Assembly (NCBI GenBank): GCA_937928425.1 | Contig: CALFVL010000021.1 | Coordinates: 1-50,519, forward strand | Reading direction: 5' to 3' | DNA: 50,519 nt | Source of the DNA: an uncultured Verrucomicrobiales bacterium | GTDB lineage: Bacteria; Verrucomicrobiota; Verrucomicrobiia; Verrucomicrobiales; Akkermansiaceae | Part shown: positions 9,467 to 19,370 of the stretch, piece after piece | Numbering within the stretch: position 1 is the stretch's first letter | Layout of the letters: each line of letters opens with the position of its first letter | Program-made: the position numbers and the translations under genes | Notes under the pieces: model-generated | What the model was told of the DNA's origin: nothing | What the model saw: the letters and a program-made list of their open reading frames with translations, nothing else | The model's database searches: none

Positions 9467-10123
9467 ATGATGAGAATCCTCTCCTTCATTACGGCGCTCC
9501 TACTCACTTCCTGTAAGGAAGCGCCAGAAAAGGAACAGACCTTGGCACAGGAAGCTCAGTCTACAGCTTCTGGTGGAACTGAGATTATCATTGAAACGAG
9601 TATGGGCAGCATCAAAGCCCAGCTGCATGAGGACACGGCTCCACTGAGCGTGAAAAACTTCCTAAGCTACGTGGACGAGGGTTTTTATGACGGCACCATC
9701 TTCCACCGAGTGATCTCGAACTTCATGATTCAAGGGGGTGGCTTTGAGATTTCAGGAAGCACCCCTAAACAAAAAAAGAGCAAAGGGCCGATCCGAAACG
9801 AGAGCCAAGTCAGCCGTAAGAACACCCGTGGCACTCTCGCGATGGCTCGCCTCAATGATCCCCATAGTGCCTCGAATCAGTTCTATATTAACGTGCAAGA
9901 TAATCCCAGTCTCGACTTCCCTAACCATGGAGGAGGCTATGCGGTCTTTGGTGAAGTCACTGAGGGGATGGAAATCGTTGATAAAATTAAGGAGGTAAAG
10001 ACGCACTCGGCTCCTATGCTCAGTCTTGTCGGCACGCTTTATAAAGTGAACGAGTCGAATGATGTGCCGATCGCTCCAGTCCTGATCCAGTCCATCCGCC
10101 GTGTGGTTAAGACTGATCAATAA
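9467..10123 (+). CDS. Peptidyl-prolyl cis-trans isomerase, cyclophilin type (lipoprotein)
   Basis: Lipobox LLLTSC; SMGSIKAQLHEDTAPLSVKNF...GTIFHRVISNFMIQGGGF...HSASNQFYINVQDN. Tandem paralog of the previous gene. Confidence 0.93.
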   Translation: MMRILSFITALLLTSCKEAPEKEQTLAQEAQSTASGGTEIIIETSMGSIKAQLHEDTAPLSVKNFLSYVDEGFYDGTIFHRVISNFMIQGGGFEISGSTPKQKKSKGPIRNESQVSRKNTRGTLAMARLNDPHSASNQFYINVQDNPSLDFPNHGGGYAVFGEVTEGMEIVDKIKEVKTHSAPMLSLVGTLYKVNESNDVPIAPVLIQSIRRVVKTDQ

Positions 10124-10132
10124 TTTTTCATT

Positions 10133-10777
10133 ATGCTCTGGCTCTTCATCCCCTTCGCGTTCCTCTTAGGTTCCATCCCATTCGGACTGCTCTTAGGAAA
10201 AATTAAAGGCATCGACATTCGGGAACACGGGTCCGGAAATATCGGCGCGACAAACGTTTTCCGAACTCTCGGAAAAGGATTCGGAATCCCCTGCCTTCTG
10301 CTCGACTTCTGTAAGGGCTTCACTCCGGTCCTTCTTTCTGAGCAGTTCATCACCCAAGATACGGTGGGGCAGAGCATCCTAGTCTGCACCGCTCTTGGCG
10401 CCATTTTAGGGCACAACTACTCGCCATGGATCGGCTTCAAGGGAGGCAAGGGCATCGCCACCAGTGCTGGAGCCCTCGCAGCCTTAATGCCGCCAGTGGC
10501 TCTCGCCCTCCTTATCCTCATTTTCCTTATCACTACCTATATCACGAAGTATGTTTCCCTTGGGAGCATCGCCACTGCCATCGCTCTTCCATTACTCACT
10601 TTTTACGGATCTTATAGCCACGGAAAAATTGCAGACGGCACTTGGAATAAACCGCTCTTTATCTTCGCCCTTCTCGCAGGGAGTCTCGCCATTTGGAAAC
10701 ACCGTGCGAATATCTCACGTCTCAGAATGGGAACGGAACATAAGATCGGTAAAAAAAGGGAAGGACTCAGCTCATGA
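10133..10777 (+). CDS. plsY: Acyl-phosphate glycerol-3-phosphate acyltransferase PlsY
   Basis: LGSIPFGLLLGKIKGIDIREHGSGNIGATNVFRTLGK and GHNYSPWIGFKGGKGIATSAG. Confidence 0.96.
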   Translation: MLWLFIPFAFLLGSIPFGLLLGKIKGIDIREHGSGNIGATNVFRTLGKGFGIPCLLLDFCKGFTPVLLSEQFITQDTVGQSILVCTALGAILGHNYSPWIGFKGGKGIATSAGALAALMPPVALALLILIFLITTYITKYVSLGSIATAIALPLLTFYGSYSHGKIADGTWNKPLFIFALLAGSLAIWKHRANISRLRMGTEHKIGKKREGLSS

Positions 10778-11775
10778 AATTCCGAACCCCCGTAGTAATC
10801 GGAGCAGGGTCTTGGGGGACTGCTCTTGCCATTTTTCTCGCTCGGAAATGTCCCCAAGTTCACCTCCTCGGCAGAGACCTCCAAACGATCGAAGAGATCA
10901 ATAAACAACACCGAAACCAGCGTTACCTCCCAAGTATCACCCTGCCTGAAAATCTCATCGCCACAAAAGAGCAGGAAATCGTCAAAAATGCTGATTTGCT
11001 CCTCTTTGTCGTCCCGACCTCAGCAACTCGCGCAACTTGTACGAAGCTTGCTGAACTTGGGGTACCTGAATCGGCGGTCCTACTTTCTTGCTCGAAGGGA
11101 ATCGAGCTTGAATCCAGTAAACGGATGTCTCAGGTCATCGCGGACTCTTTCCCCCGAAATCCTATTACTGTTCTTTCTGGTCCAAACCATGCTGAAGAAA
11201 TCGCACAGGGTCTCCCAGCGGCGGTGACGATTGGCTGTCGTGATCTTAAAGTCGGAGAAGCTCTTCAGGAAATTTTCTCAAATGATCGTTTCCGCTCCTA
11301 CACCAATCAAGACATCGCGGGGGTCGAACTGGGAGGAGCCATTAAAAATGTCTACGCAATAGCAGCTGGAGTAGCCATGGGGCTAAGACTTGGAGATAAT
11401 GCCATCTCCGCCTTAGTCACTCGCGCTCTCGCCGAGATGACTCGCCTCGGCACGGATCTAGGGGGGCGTTCTGAGACCTTTGCTGGGCTTTCTGGTCTGG
11501 GAGACCTCATCGCGACCTGCTTCTCAGAGCACTCTCGGAATCACAAAGTCGGCCTAGCTCTTGGGCAAGGTAAGACTCTCCAGCAAGTCGTAGACGATCT
11601 AGGCATGGTCGCAGAAGGTGTACCGAACACTCGTTCCATCTACGAGGCAGCCCGCCGGGTCAATGCCCGCACCCCCATCCTTGATGTGGTCTACGCAGTG
11701 CTTTATCAAAACATTCCTCCTGCCGCCGCACTAGATCGCCTCTTCCGGAGGACTCCGCGCAAGGAAGGTGAATAG
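10774..11775 (+). CDS. gpsA: NAD(P)H-dependent glycerol-3-phosphate dehydrogenase
   Basis: VIGAGSWGTALAIFLA; LLSCSKGIE; LSGPNHAEEIAQGLPAAVTIG; GGAIKNVYAIAAG. Overlaps plsY by 4 bp (ATGA). Confidence 0.97.
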   Translation: MKFRTPVVIGAGSWGTALAIFLARKCPQVHLLGRDLQTIEEINKQHRNQRYLPSITLPENLIATKEQEIVKNADLLLFVVPTSATRATCTKLAELGVPESAVLLSCSKGIELESSKRMSQVIADSFPRNPITVLSGPNHAEEIAQGLPAAVTIGCRDLKVGEALQEIFSNDRFRSYTNQDIAGVELGGAIKNVYAIAAGVAMGLRLGDNAISALVTRALAEMTRLGTDLGGRSETFAGLSGLGDLIATCFSEHSRNHKVGLALGQGKTLQQVVDDLGMVAEGVPNTRSIYEAARRVNARTPILDVVYAVLYQNIPPAAALDRLFRRTPRKEGE

Positions 11776-11821
11776 CTTGATAGGAATGAATCCTTGATCT
11801 CGCAACCTACGTGATAAAAAA

Positions 11822-12232
11822 ATGAGAAAAGAGATTTTACCCGCTTGGATCAGATTTTTTTCATGGATCTATCTTCTCATGCTGGTCAGCCCCATGGTGT
11901 TTATTTTGAGCCTCATTGGGGGAGGGACAGTTCGTTGTACAGGTTTTGGATTAATTTATGAAGGACGCTCTGCCCTAAATCCTACTGCAATTTTTCTCAT
12001 GCTAATTTTAACTCTTTCCGGAGTTGTCGCATACGGGATCCTCTGGGGTAAAGACTGGGCGGTGAGAGTAGGGATTTTACACGGATGGCTAGCCTTAGTT
12101 ACTACGATCCTCGCATTTTTCTTCGCACCCAATCCCCCAAATCATCCTCCAATAGAAATATTCTTTCTCTTACCTTTTTTAGTCATTTTATACCTCAAAA
12201 AAGGATTATGGAGAGACTACAAGCCTCATTGA
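11822..12232 (+). CDS. Small multi-pass membrane protein of unknown function
   Basis: 136-aa ORF with about four hydrophobic segments. Confidence 0.6.
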   Translation: MRKEILPAWIRFFSWIYLLMLVSPMVFILSLIGGGTVRCTGFGLIYEGRSALNPTAIFLMLILTLSGVVAYGILWGKDWAVRVGILHGWLALVTTILAFFFAPNPPNHPPIEIFFLLPFLVILYLKKGLWRDYKPH

Positions 12233-12347
12233 TAAAATAAGGACATCGCCGGAAAGAAAGCGCATCTTGGGCCCTTCCTACAGAGTCTCCCTATCAAACA
12301 CCGTAAGGTTTGACGCGCTCAAGCAGCTATGACAAATTTCTTCTTCA

Positions 12348-13184
12348 ATGCTAGATACTCATCACCATCTCTGGAAATACAGCCGTAAAGAGTATGAATG
12401 GATCCCAAGCGAATCTCCCCTAGCTCAGGACCAACTCCTCCCAGAGTTAGAATCTGCCACCTCCTCAGCTGGGGTCACCGGCACGATCGCAGTCCAAGCA
12501 CGCCAGATCATTGCAGAATCTCACGATCTTTTAAAGATGGCTGACCAAGGAGACCTCATCCGCGGAGTCGTCGGCTGGGTCCCCCTCATCTCAGACCAAG
12601 TGGCAAAGGACCTCGATGAACTCTCGACGCACCCGAAATTTGTCGGGGTGCGCCATGTGCTCCAAGAAGAAGATGATGAGTATTTTCTCCGAGATGACTT
12701 CCACCGAGGTCTAGGCTGCCTACCGTCACATAATCTCGTCTATGACCTCCTCCTTTTTCAGCGCCAGCTTCCGGTCGCCACCCAGTTGGTAGATCGCCAG
12801 CCTGAACTTGGCATTATTATCGACCACCTAGCCAAGCCTGAGGCCCAGAGTGGGCGAGTCGAAGCCTCTTGGAGGTCCGGAATGAAAGAACTCGCAAAAC
12901 GGGATAACATCCTTGGGGTTAAATTTTCTGGGCTTGTGACAGAATTCCCTGCTGGGGATCCCATCTCTCCTGAGACGATCAAAGCCTACTTTGAGGAAAC
13001 TTTGGAAATATTCGGTCCTGAAAAAGTCATGTTCGGGACAGACTGGCCAGTTTCCCTATTAAGACTCCAGTCTTATCAATCTTGGGCAGACAGCGTGAGA
13101 GAGCTTGTTTCCCAACTTTCTAACGATGAACAGGCCCGCATCTTAAGTAAAAACGGAGAATCTGCATACGGTCTGAAAACTTAA
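12348..13184 (+). CDS. Amidohydrolase family protein (fuconolactonase-like)
   Basis: MLDTHHHLWKY...EYEWI start, GVVGWVPL, GVRHVLQ, IIDHLAKP, MFGTDWPV. Confidence 0.9.
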   Translation: MLDTHHHLWKYSRKEYEWIPSESPLAQDQLLPELESATSSAGVTGTIAVQARQIIAESHDLLKMADQGDLIRGVVGWVPLISDQVAKDLDELSTHPKFVGVRHVLQEEDDEYFLRDDFHRGLGCLPSHNLVYDLLLFQRQLPVATQLVDRQPELGIIIDHLAKPEAQSGRVEASWRSGMKELAKRDNILGVKFSGLVTEFPAGDPISPETIKAYFEETLEIFGPEKVMFGTDWPVSLLRLQSYQSWADSVRELVSQLSNDEQARILSKNGESAYGLKT

Positions 13185-13282
13185 GCTGGTCACCTCGTCC
13201 ATTTCCCTTTTTTATCTCTCCTCGCAATCAGGTTCTAGTTTTCAGTGACCTTTTTGTCACACTTTTCTAATTCATCCGCCCC

Positions 13283-14047
13283 TTGAGTCTCAACCGCACA
13301 GAATACAAGTACCTGATCTCGCTCGAGGAAATGGAGCAGATTCAGCGTGATCTTAGTGATCGTCTCGTTGTGGATAGCCTAGCTTCTGAAGATGGCTGTT
13401 ATCCGATCGTTACTGAGTATTTTGAGACTCCAGACCGGGAGTGTTTTTGGGAAAAGGAACGGCGCCTAGCTAGCCGCCGTAAAATCCGTGTCCGCATATA
13501 CGGGAACGAGGGTGGTAAAATTCCCCCTACCGGGTTTATCGAGATTAAGCATAAGCACTTCGGCTTCGGGGCGAAACGTCGCCTCTTCCTGCCTGTCGAA
13601 GAGGCGATCGAATTTGCGAAAGGGAATTTCGAAATCCTAAACACCGTGAAACGGGACTGGTCCCGGACCCAGCGAATGATCATTAAAGAGCTTTTTGATA
13701 TGATCGAGCGGCGCCACTTTGGCCCAGCCATTCAGCTTCGTTATGATCGTAAGGCCCTAATGACTCCAGATGGGCAGCTCCGCATCACTTTTGACACCGG
13801 ACTCATGTGTCGCTCTAAACTGCTCGCCCTAGAGGCTGATGATCGACGTTTTAAAGATTACATCATTCCGGCTGACAAATCGATCTTCGAGGTGAAATCT
13901 ATCGGAGCCGTTCCCTTTTGGTTCCGCCAATACGGGGGCGAAAAATCCTTAATCCGCAGAAGTTTTAGTAAATTCTGCACTGCGATGAAAGTCATCGACC
14001 CTGTTCTCAAAGCTCAAATCAACTCCTTGAATTCTCCAACCGCCTAA
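13283..14047 (+). CDS. VTC-domain polyphosphate polymerase-like protein
   Basis: RTEYKYLIS...VTEYFETPDRECFWEK...RRKIRVRIYG...FIEIKHK...IFEVKSIGAVPFW...SKFCTAM. TTG start. Confidence 0.85.
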   Translation: MSLNRTEYKYLISLEEMEQIQRDLSDRLVVDSLASEDGCYPIVTEYFETPDRECFWEKERRLASRRKIRVRIYGNEGGKIPPTGFIEIKHKHFGFGAKRRLFLPVEEAIEFAKGNFEILNTVKRDWSRTQRMIIKELFDMIERRHFGPAIQLRYDRKALMTPDGQLRITFDTGLMCRSKLLALEADDRRFKDYIIPADKSIFEVKSIGAVPFWFRQYGGEKSLIRRSFSKFCTAMKVIDPVLKAQINSLNSPTA

Positions 14048-14090
14048 TTAGGCACCTTTTTGTATACTTCTACTTTCTAAACTAAAAACC

Positions 14091-14798
14091 ATGGAACCTG
14101 TTCTCGCTACCTTTGAATTCTTGATGGAAAAATCTGGCCCTGACTCAGATGGACCTCCTCCCTTAGAAGTGCTGGGCGCAATGAGCCTAAGCTTCTTTCT
14201 CAACATGATCATTGGTTCACTTTATAAGCACACCTATAAAGGAACTCGCTACTCTCAGGACTATGTCCACACCCTTGTCATTATCGGGACTGTCACCACC
14301 ATTCTAATCATGGTGGTCAATGGAAGTCCCGCGGTGGCCTTCGGGGCATTCGCTGCTTTTTCGATGATTCGTTTCCGTCGGAATCTAGGCCAGTCGCGTG
14401 ACCTCGCCTTTGTCTTCTTCGCGATGGCCACCGGAATGGGGATCGGAGCGCAGCAATACACCATCGTCGCGATCACCACTCTTATCGTGGTCCTTGCCAT
14501 CCTCTTTATCTCGAAGAGAGATACCTTCGCTCCGAATCGAGCGTCTCACCAACTTCGTATTCGTGTGAATAACGACGTCGACTACTCGAAGGCTTTCAGT
14601 GATATCTTCACAAAATTCACCGATGCAATTGAGATGATTAGCGTCGAGTCAGTTCAGGCAGGAATGATGAGTGAACTACGTTACGGCCTCGTTCTTAAGG
14701 AAGGCATCCAAGTATCTGACTTCATGGAGGAAGTTCAAATTGCCTGTGGCAATAACCGCGCAATTCTCACCTCGACCACTCGCGAGCTGGATATGTAA
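14091..14798 (+). CDS. DUF4956 domain-containing membrane protein
   Basis: TMs followed by FAAFSMIRFRRNLGQSRDLAFVFFAMATGMGIGAQQY; directly downstream of the VTC gene, a common pairing. Confidence 0.85.
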   Translation: MEPVLATFEFLMEKSGPDSDGPPPLEVLGAMSLSFFLNMIIGSLYKHTYKGTRYSQDYVHTLVIIGTVTTILIMVVNGSPAVAFGAFAAFSMIRFRRNLGQSRDLAFVFFAMATGMGIGAQQYTIVAITTLIVVLAILFISKRDTFAPNRASHQLRIRVNNDVDYSKAFSDIFTKFTDAIEMISVESVQAGMMSELRYGLVLKEGIQVSDFMEEVQIACGNNRAILTSTTRELDM

Positions 14799-14857
14799 GC
14801 ACCCTAGCTAGAGATTTCTTCCACTCTCAAGCACGCTCAGAGCGAGCAGCTCTCCAG

Positions 14858-14896
14858 AAAAACCCGATAGACTCCTCTGAGTTATCGGGTTTTTTA
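14858..14896 (+). terminator. Rho-independent terminator
   Basis: Perfect 9-bp stem AACCCGATA (14861-14869) / TATCGGGTT (14883-14891) followed by T-run, after DUF4956. Confidence 0.85.
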
Positions 14897-15037
14897 TTCC
14901 TCTAGACTTACTCGACATAATTAAATCCCATTACACTCCTCTACTGAGAATCTCTCTAATTTTCAAACACGACTATTTCTGGCCGCTTTCTCATCCAGAC
15001 TTGAATCCCTTCTTTTCCACTCTAAAACTCCGCCACC

Positions 15038-16387
15038 ATGTGGAAGGGCCGATTTTCAAAAAACACCGCAGATCTTGTCCAACAATACGGAGAATCCATC
15101 TCCTATGACTGGCGGCTCTATCCGCACGATATTGCCGGCTCTATCGCGCACGCACGAGCTCAGGTCAGTGCGGGAATCTTAAATCAGGATGAATTTCTAA
15201 AAATCGAAACCGGACTACGGGAAGTCGAGCAAGACATCTCCGCTGGTAACTTCGAGTTCTCCATCGAAGCCGAAGATATTCACATGAATATCGAGGCCGC
15301 TCTCACCACTAAAATTGGCCCCCTTGGTGGTAAACTCCACACCGCACGCTCACGTAACGACCAAGTCGCTACTGACACCCGCCTCTACTGCAGAGCCGCC
15401 ATTGACGACCTCCTCTCCCTCCTTAGCAGCCTTCAAGCAGCCCTCCTAAACCGCGCAGAACGCTACGCAGGCACCATCCTCCCCGGATACACCCACCTCC
15501 AGCGCGGCCAGCCTGTCACCATAGGGCATCATCTTCTTGCCTATGTCGAGATGCTCGCCCGTGATAAAAACCGCCTCCAAGACGCTAGGAAACGGGTCAA
15601 TATCTCACCGCTCGGCTCCGGTGCCCTCGCAGGGTCCACCATTAATTTAGATCGTGAAGCCATTGCCAAAGAACTCGGCTTTGACTCCGTCACTACGAAC
15701 TCGATGGACGCCATCTCTGACCGTGACTACATTGCAGAGCTTCTCTTCGATTTCGCCCTCATCGGGGCGCACCTCTCTCGCCTCTCAGAAGACCTCATCC
15801 TCTGGTGCTCTAGCGAGTTCGCCTTTGCCACCCTCTCGGATGCCCACACCACCGGCTCCTCCCTCATGCCCCAGAAAAAAAATCCCGATGTTTGCGAACT
15901 CACTCGGGGGAAAACTGGGCGACTCTACGGTAATCTCACCGCCATCCTCACCGCCATTAAAGGCCTCCCACTCACCTACAATCGCGACCTGCAGGAAGAC
16001 AAAGAACCCCTCTTCGACTCCATTGACACCCTCACCCTAGCTCTCAAGGTCAACGCAGAAATGATCACTGCGATGGAGATCAACGAAGACGCTTGCCAAG
16101 CTGCCGCTTCAGATCCGCTCCTTCTCGCCACCGACCTTGCCGACTGGCTCGTCAAACAAGGTATCCCCTTCCGTTCTGCTCATGAACTTGTCGGGAAGGC
16201 AGTCGCCGCCTCAGTCCACTCCGGAACCCCTCTTGATCAGCTTGACCTCAGCCAGATCGACCCCGCCTTTACCAAGGAAGCCTCCGCCGTCTTTGACCTC
16301 CAGACCGCGCTAGCCGCACGTAGTAATCCCGGAGCACCCTCGCTAGACAATATCAAAGCTCAGATCGCACGCTGGAAGAACTCCTAA
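15038..16387 (+). CDS. argH: Argininosuccinate lyase
   Basis: MWKGRFSKNTADLVQQYGESISYDWRLYPHDI; LHTARSRNDQVATD; GSSLMPQKKNPDVCELTRGK. Confidence 0.98.
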   Translation: MWKGRFSKNTADLVQQYGESISYDWRLYPHDIAGSIAHARAQVSAGILNQDEFLKIETGLREVEQDISAGNFEFSIEAEDIHMNIEAALTTKIGPLGGKLHTARSRNDQVATDTRLYCRAAIDDLLSLLSSLQAALLNRAERYAGTILPGYTHLQRGQPVTIGHHLLAYVEMLARDKNRLQDARKRVNISPLGSGALAGSTINLDREAIAKELGFDSVTTNSMDAISDRDYIAELLFDFALIGAHLSRLSEDLILWCSSEFAFATLSDAHTTGSSLMPQKKNPDVCELTRGKTGRLYGNLTAILTAIKGLPLTYNRDLQEDKEPLFDSIDTLTLALKVNAEMITAMEINEDACQAAASDPLLLATDLADWLVKQGIPFRSAHELVGKAVAASVHSGTPLDQLDLSQIDPAFTKEASAVFDLQTALAARSNPGAPSLDNIKAQIARWKNS

Positions 16388-19296
16388 GCATTCATCTTTT
16401 TCAATGCTCTCCCCGTGGGCGAGTTCGCTACTTCTAGGACTTCAGCGGGAGTCCCCTCTGCCACCACATAACCGCCTTCCATCCCCCCCGTGGGTCCTAG
16501 ATCAATGAGGTGATCACAGCGTGCAATCACGTCCAGATTGTGCTCCACCACCACTAAGGAATGTCCCGCATCTCTAAGACGCAAAAACACCTTCATAAGC
16601 ACCTGCACATCCTCGTAATGCAGTCCCGTCGTCGGCTCATCTAGCAGATAGAGGCTATGCCCCGGCCCAGACTTGGACAGCTCACAGGCCAACTTAATCC
16701 GCTGCGCCTCCCCTCCAGAAAGAGTATTCGCGGCCTGCCCTAACTTCACATAAGTCAGGCCCACATCTGCCAGCGCATTCATGATCGCGCTCAGCTTAGG
16801 AACCGCTCCGAAAAAATCACGCGCCTCCTCGATCGTCATTTCTAAAACATCAGCAATGTTCTTCCCACGGTAACGTATCTCCAGTGTCTCTCGATTGTAA
16901 CGCTCCCCACGGCAAGCCTCACAAGAAATCCACACGTCAGGTAAAAAATGCATATCGATTTTCAAAGCCCCCCCGCCCTGGCACTTTTCACAACGTCCCC
17001 CCTTCACATTAAAGCTAAAGCGCCCCGCCTGATAACCCCGCTGTCGTGAAAGTGGCAGCTTAGAAAACAACTCCCGCACCAGATCAAACGCCCCTGTATA
17101 AGTCGCCGGATTAGACCGTGGACTCTTCCCCAGTGGACTCTGATCCACCACCACCACCTTTTCTAAATACTCCACACCCTCCACCCTCTCATGCTTCCCT
17201 ACCTGTGCCTTCGCTCGGTGAAACACCCGTGCAAGAGCACGCCGTAAAATCCCATCCACTAAGGTCGATTTACCACTCCCACTCGGCCCAGTCACCCCCA
17301 CTAACTGACCTAGCGGAATCACCACATCATCCCCCTTTAAATTGTTTTCCTTAGGTCCTATAATCTTCAGCGCCTTCGCAACCTTTCTCTTCTTGGAAGA
17401 AAACACCACTTCATCACGCCTCAGCCATCTCCCCGTCGGGCTATCAAGAAGCATTAACTCCTTCACCGTCCCTTGCCCCACCAACTCGCCCCCAGCTTCA
17501 CCCGCACCCGGGCCGATCTCGATCACCTCATCAGCCGCCCGCACCATCGCCTCATCATGCTCCACCACCACCACCGTATTACCGGCATCACGCAAGCGTA
17601 AAAGCGCTTTGATCAAGCGCTCATTATCCTGCGAATGTAGCCCGATGCTCGGCTCATCTAACACATAAAGCACCCCGGCCAGACCTGCTCCCAACTGTGT
17701 TGCTAAGCGCACCCGCTGAAACTCCCCTCCCGATAAAGTCCCACTCGCCCGATCCAGCGTGAGATAGCCCAAGCCCACCTCATTCAGAAACTTCAAGCGC
17801 TTCTCTAGCTCCCCCACCACTCCTCTCATCGCCGCCTCCTGACCCTCTGACAAAACGACCCCAGCTAACCACCTCCCTAACTCAGAGATCGCACCCCCAC
17901 AAAAATCCTGAATCCCCTTCTCATCGCCATCACCCCCTAAAGTCACGGCAAGATACTCCGGCTTCAGTCGCCGCCCCTCGCAGGCCTCACACCTTCGCGA
18001 GCTCATAAAACGCGCCATACTCCTCCTCACAGCCTCACTCTCGCTCTCACGATAATGTCGCTCCACCTGCCTACAAAGCCCCTCGAACTCCTTCTTCAAG
18101 ACCACCTTTTGCCCCTCCTTCTCCCAAATCACCTCAATCTCCTCACCCTCTAAGCCATAAAAAAGAACCTTCTCAAAATCCTCTCCTAACTCCTCAAAGC
18201 GCTCCTCCACATTCACCCCACAGTGCTTTGCTAAAGCCTCCACCAGCACCTGATTCCAGCCCTTCCGCTTCGTCCCCTTCGACCACACTTTCACCGCCCC
18301 AGCAGCGATCGACTCACCCCGATCAGGTACCACTAAACTCGGATCGCAAAAATCCTCCGTCCCTAGCCCATGACATGCTTCACACGCCCCTAAATGAGAA
18401 TTGAAAGAAAAGTGCCTCGGCGTAAGTCCGGCCAGTTCAAAGCCTGTTTCTGGATTCCGAAAACTCGTGGCAAAAAAAAGCTCCTCCCACCCCTCATCAC
18501 CCTTCTGCTGGGTTAAGGCCCGCACCTCCATTCCACAAATTCTTAGCGCGATCTCCACGCTATCAGCGAGCCGAGACTCCACCCCATCTTTCACTACCAC
18601 GCGGTCCACCACAATTTCCAATTCCCCATCCACTGGCCAATTCCCCACGGCCTCCTCCAGTTCATAAATCACCCCATCCACTCGCACCCTCACAAAACCC
18701 TGCCGCTGTAAATCCGCGATCACCCCCTCTGCATCACCCTCCACTCTAAGTGGTGCTAACAAAATCACCCTCGTCCCCTCCGGCCTAGCACATAAGCTCG
18801 CCACCACATCTCCAGTCGTCATCTTCTCCAGCCGCTCACCCGTCACCGGATCATGCGGGACCCCCGCAGAGGCATAAAGAATCCGGAGATAATCATGAAT
18901 CTCAGTCACCGTCGCAATCGTCGATCGGGGATTGCCAGAACCCACCTTCTGATCGATTGCGATTGCCGGGCTTAGCCCCTCGATCGAGTCCACCTCCGGC
19001 TTCTCCAGCTGGTCTAAAAACTGCCGTGCGTAAACCGAGAGCGACTCCACGTAACGCCGCTGCCCCTCTGCATAAAGCGTGTGAAATGCTAAACTGGACT
19101 TCCCACTCCCACTCACACCCGTCACCACGATCATCTTTCCACGAGGGATATCCACATCCACTCCCTTTAGATTATGTTGTCGGGCTCCACGGATCTTGAT
19201 CACCCCACAGTCATCCCCTCTCAGGCCGATTGAGTCAACTTCGACCTCCCAGACTTTGCCCTCACCGAGGGAATTTTGCTCAAAGCCTGCTGACAA
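16384..19296 (-). CDS. uvrA: Excinuclease ABC subunit A
   Basis: Two Walker A motifs (GVSGSGKSSLAF, GPSGSGKSTLV), two ABC signatures (TLSGGEFQRVRLA, TLSGGEAQRIKLA), Cys pairs (CEACHGLG, CEKCQGGGALKIDMHFLPDVWISCEACRG). N-terminal start uncertain. Confidence 0.97.
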   Translation of the reverse strand: MSAGFEQNSLGEGKVWEVEVDSIGLRGDDCGVIKIRGARQHNLKGVDVDIPRGKMIVVTGVSGSGKSSLAFHTLYAEGQRRYVESLSVYARQFLDQLEKPEVDSIEGLSPAIAIDQKVGSGNPRSTIATVTEIHDYLRILYASAGVPHDPVTGERLEKMTTGDVVASLCARPEGTRVILLAPLRVEGDAEGVIADLQRQGFVRVRVDGVIYELEEAVGNWPVDGELEIVVDRVVVKDGVESRLADSVEIALRICGMEVRALTQQKGDEGWEELFFATSFRNPETGFELAGLTPRHFSFNSHLGACEACHGLGTEDFCDPSLVVPDRGESIAAGAVKVWSKGTKRKGWNQVLVEALAKHCGVNVEERFEELGEDFEKVLFYGLEGEEIEVIWEKEGQKVVLKKEFEGLCRQVERHYRESESEAVRRSMARFMSSRRCEACEGRRLKPEYLAVTLGGDGDEKGIQDFCGGAISELGRWLAGVVLSEGQEAAMRGVVGELEKRLKFLNEVGLGYLTLDRASGTLSGGEFQRVRLATQLGAGLAGVLYVLDEPSIGLHSQDNERLIKALLRLRDAGNTVVVVEHDEAMVRAADEVIEIGPGAGEAGGELVGQGTVKELMLLDSPTGRWLRRDEVVFSSKKRKVAKALKIIGPKENNLKGDDVVIPLGQLVGVTGPSGSGKSTLVDGILRRALARVFHRAKAQVGKHERVEGVEYLEKVVVVDQSPLGKSPRSNPATYTGAFDLVRELFSKLPLSRQRGYQAGRFSFNVKGGRCEKCQGGGALKIDMHFLPDVWISCEACRGERYNRETLEIRYRGKNIADVLEMTIEEARDFFGAVPKLSAIMNALADVGLTYVKLGQAANTLSGGEAQRIKLACELSKSGPGHSLYLLDEPTTGLHYEDVQVLMKVFLRLRDAGHSLVVVEHNLDVIARCDHLIDLGPTGGMEGGYVVAEGTPAEVLEVANSPTGRALKKMNA

Positions 19297-19370
19297 TCCG
19301 CCTCGACATCGGGGAATGGCCCCCTATCCTCGCGCGCCCGCGAGAAATTCGCGATGATCACTCGCTCACT

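Noticed and set aside
12294-12313. TCAAAC/GTTTGA short hairpin upstream of the amidohydrolase
   Set aside because: A 6-bp stem in intergenic DNA is easily expected by chance, with no T-run or operator context.
17118-17668. Pro/Ser-rich + strand ORFs
   Set aside because: Antisense to uvrA; composition reflects G-rich coding on the other strand.
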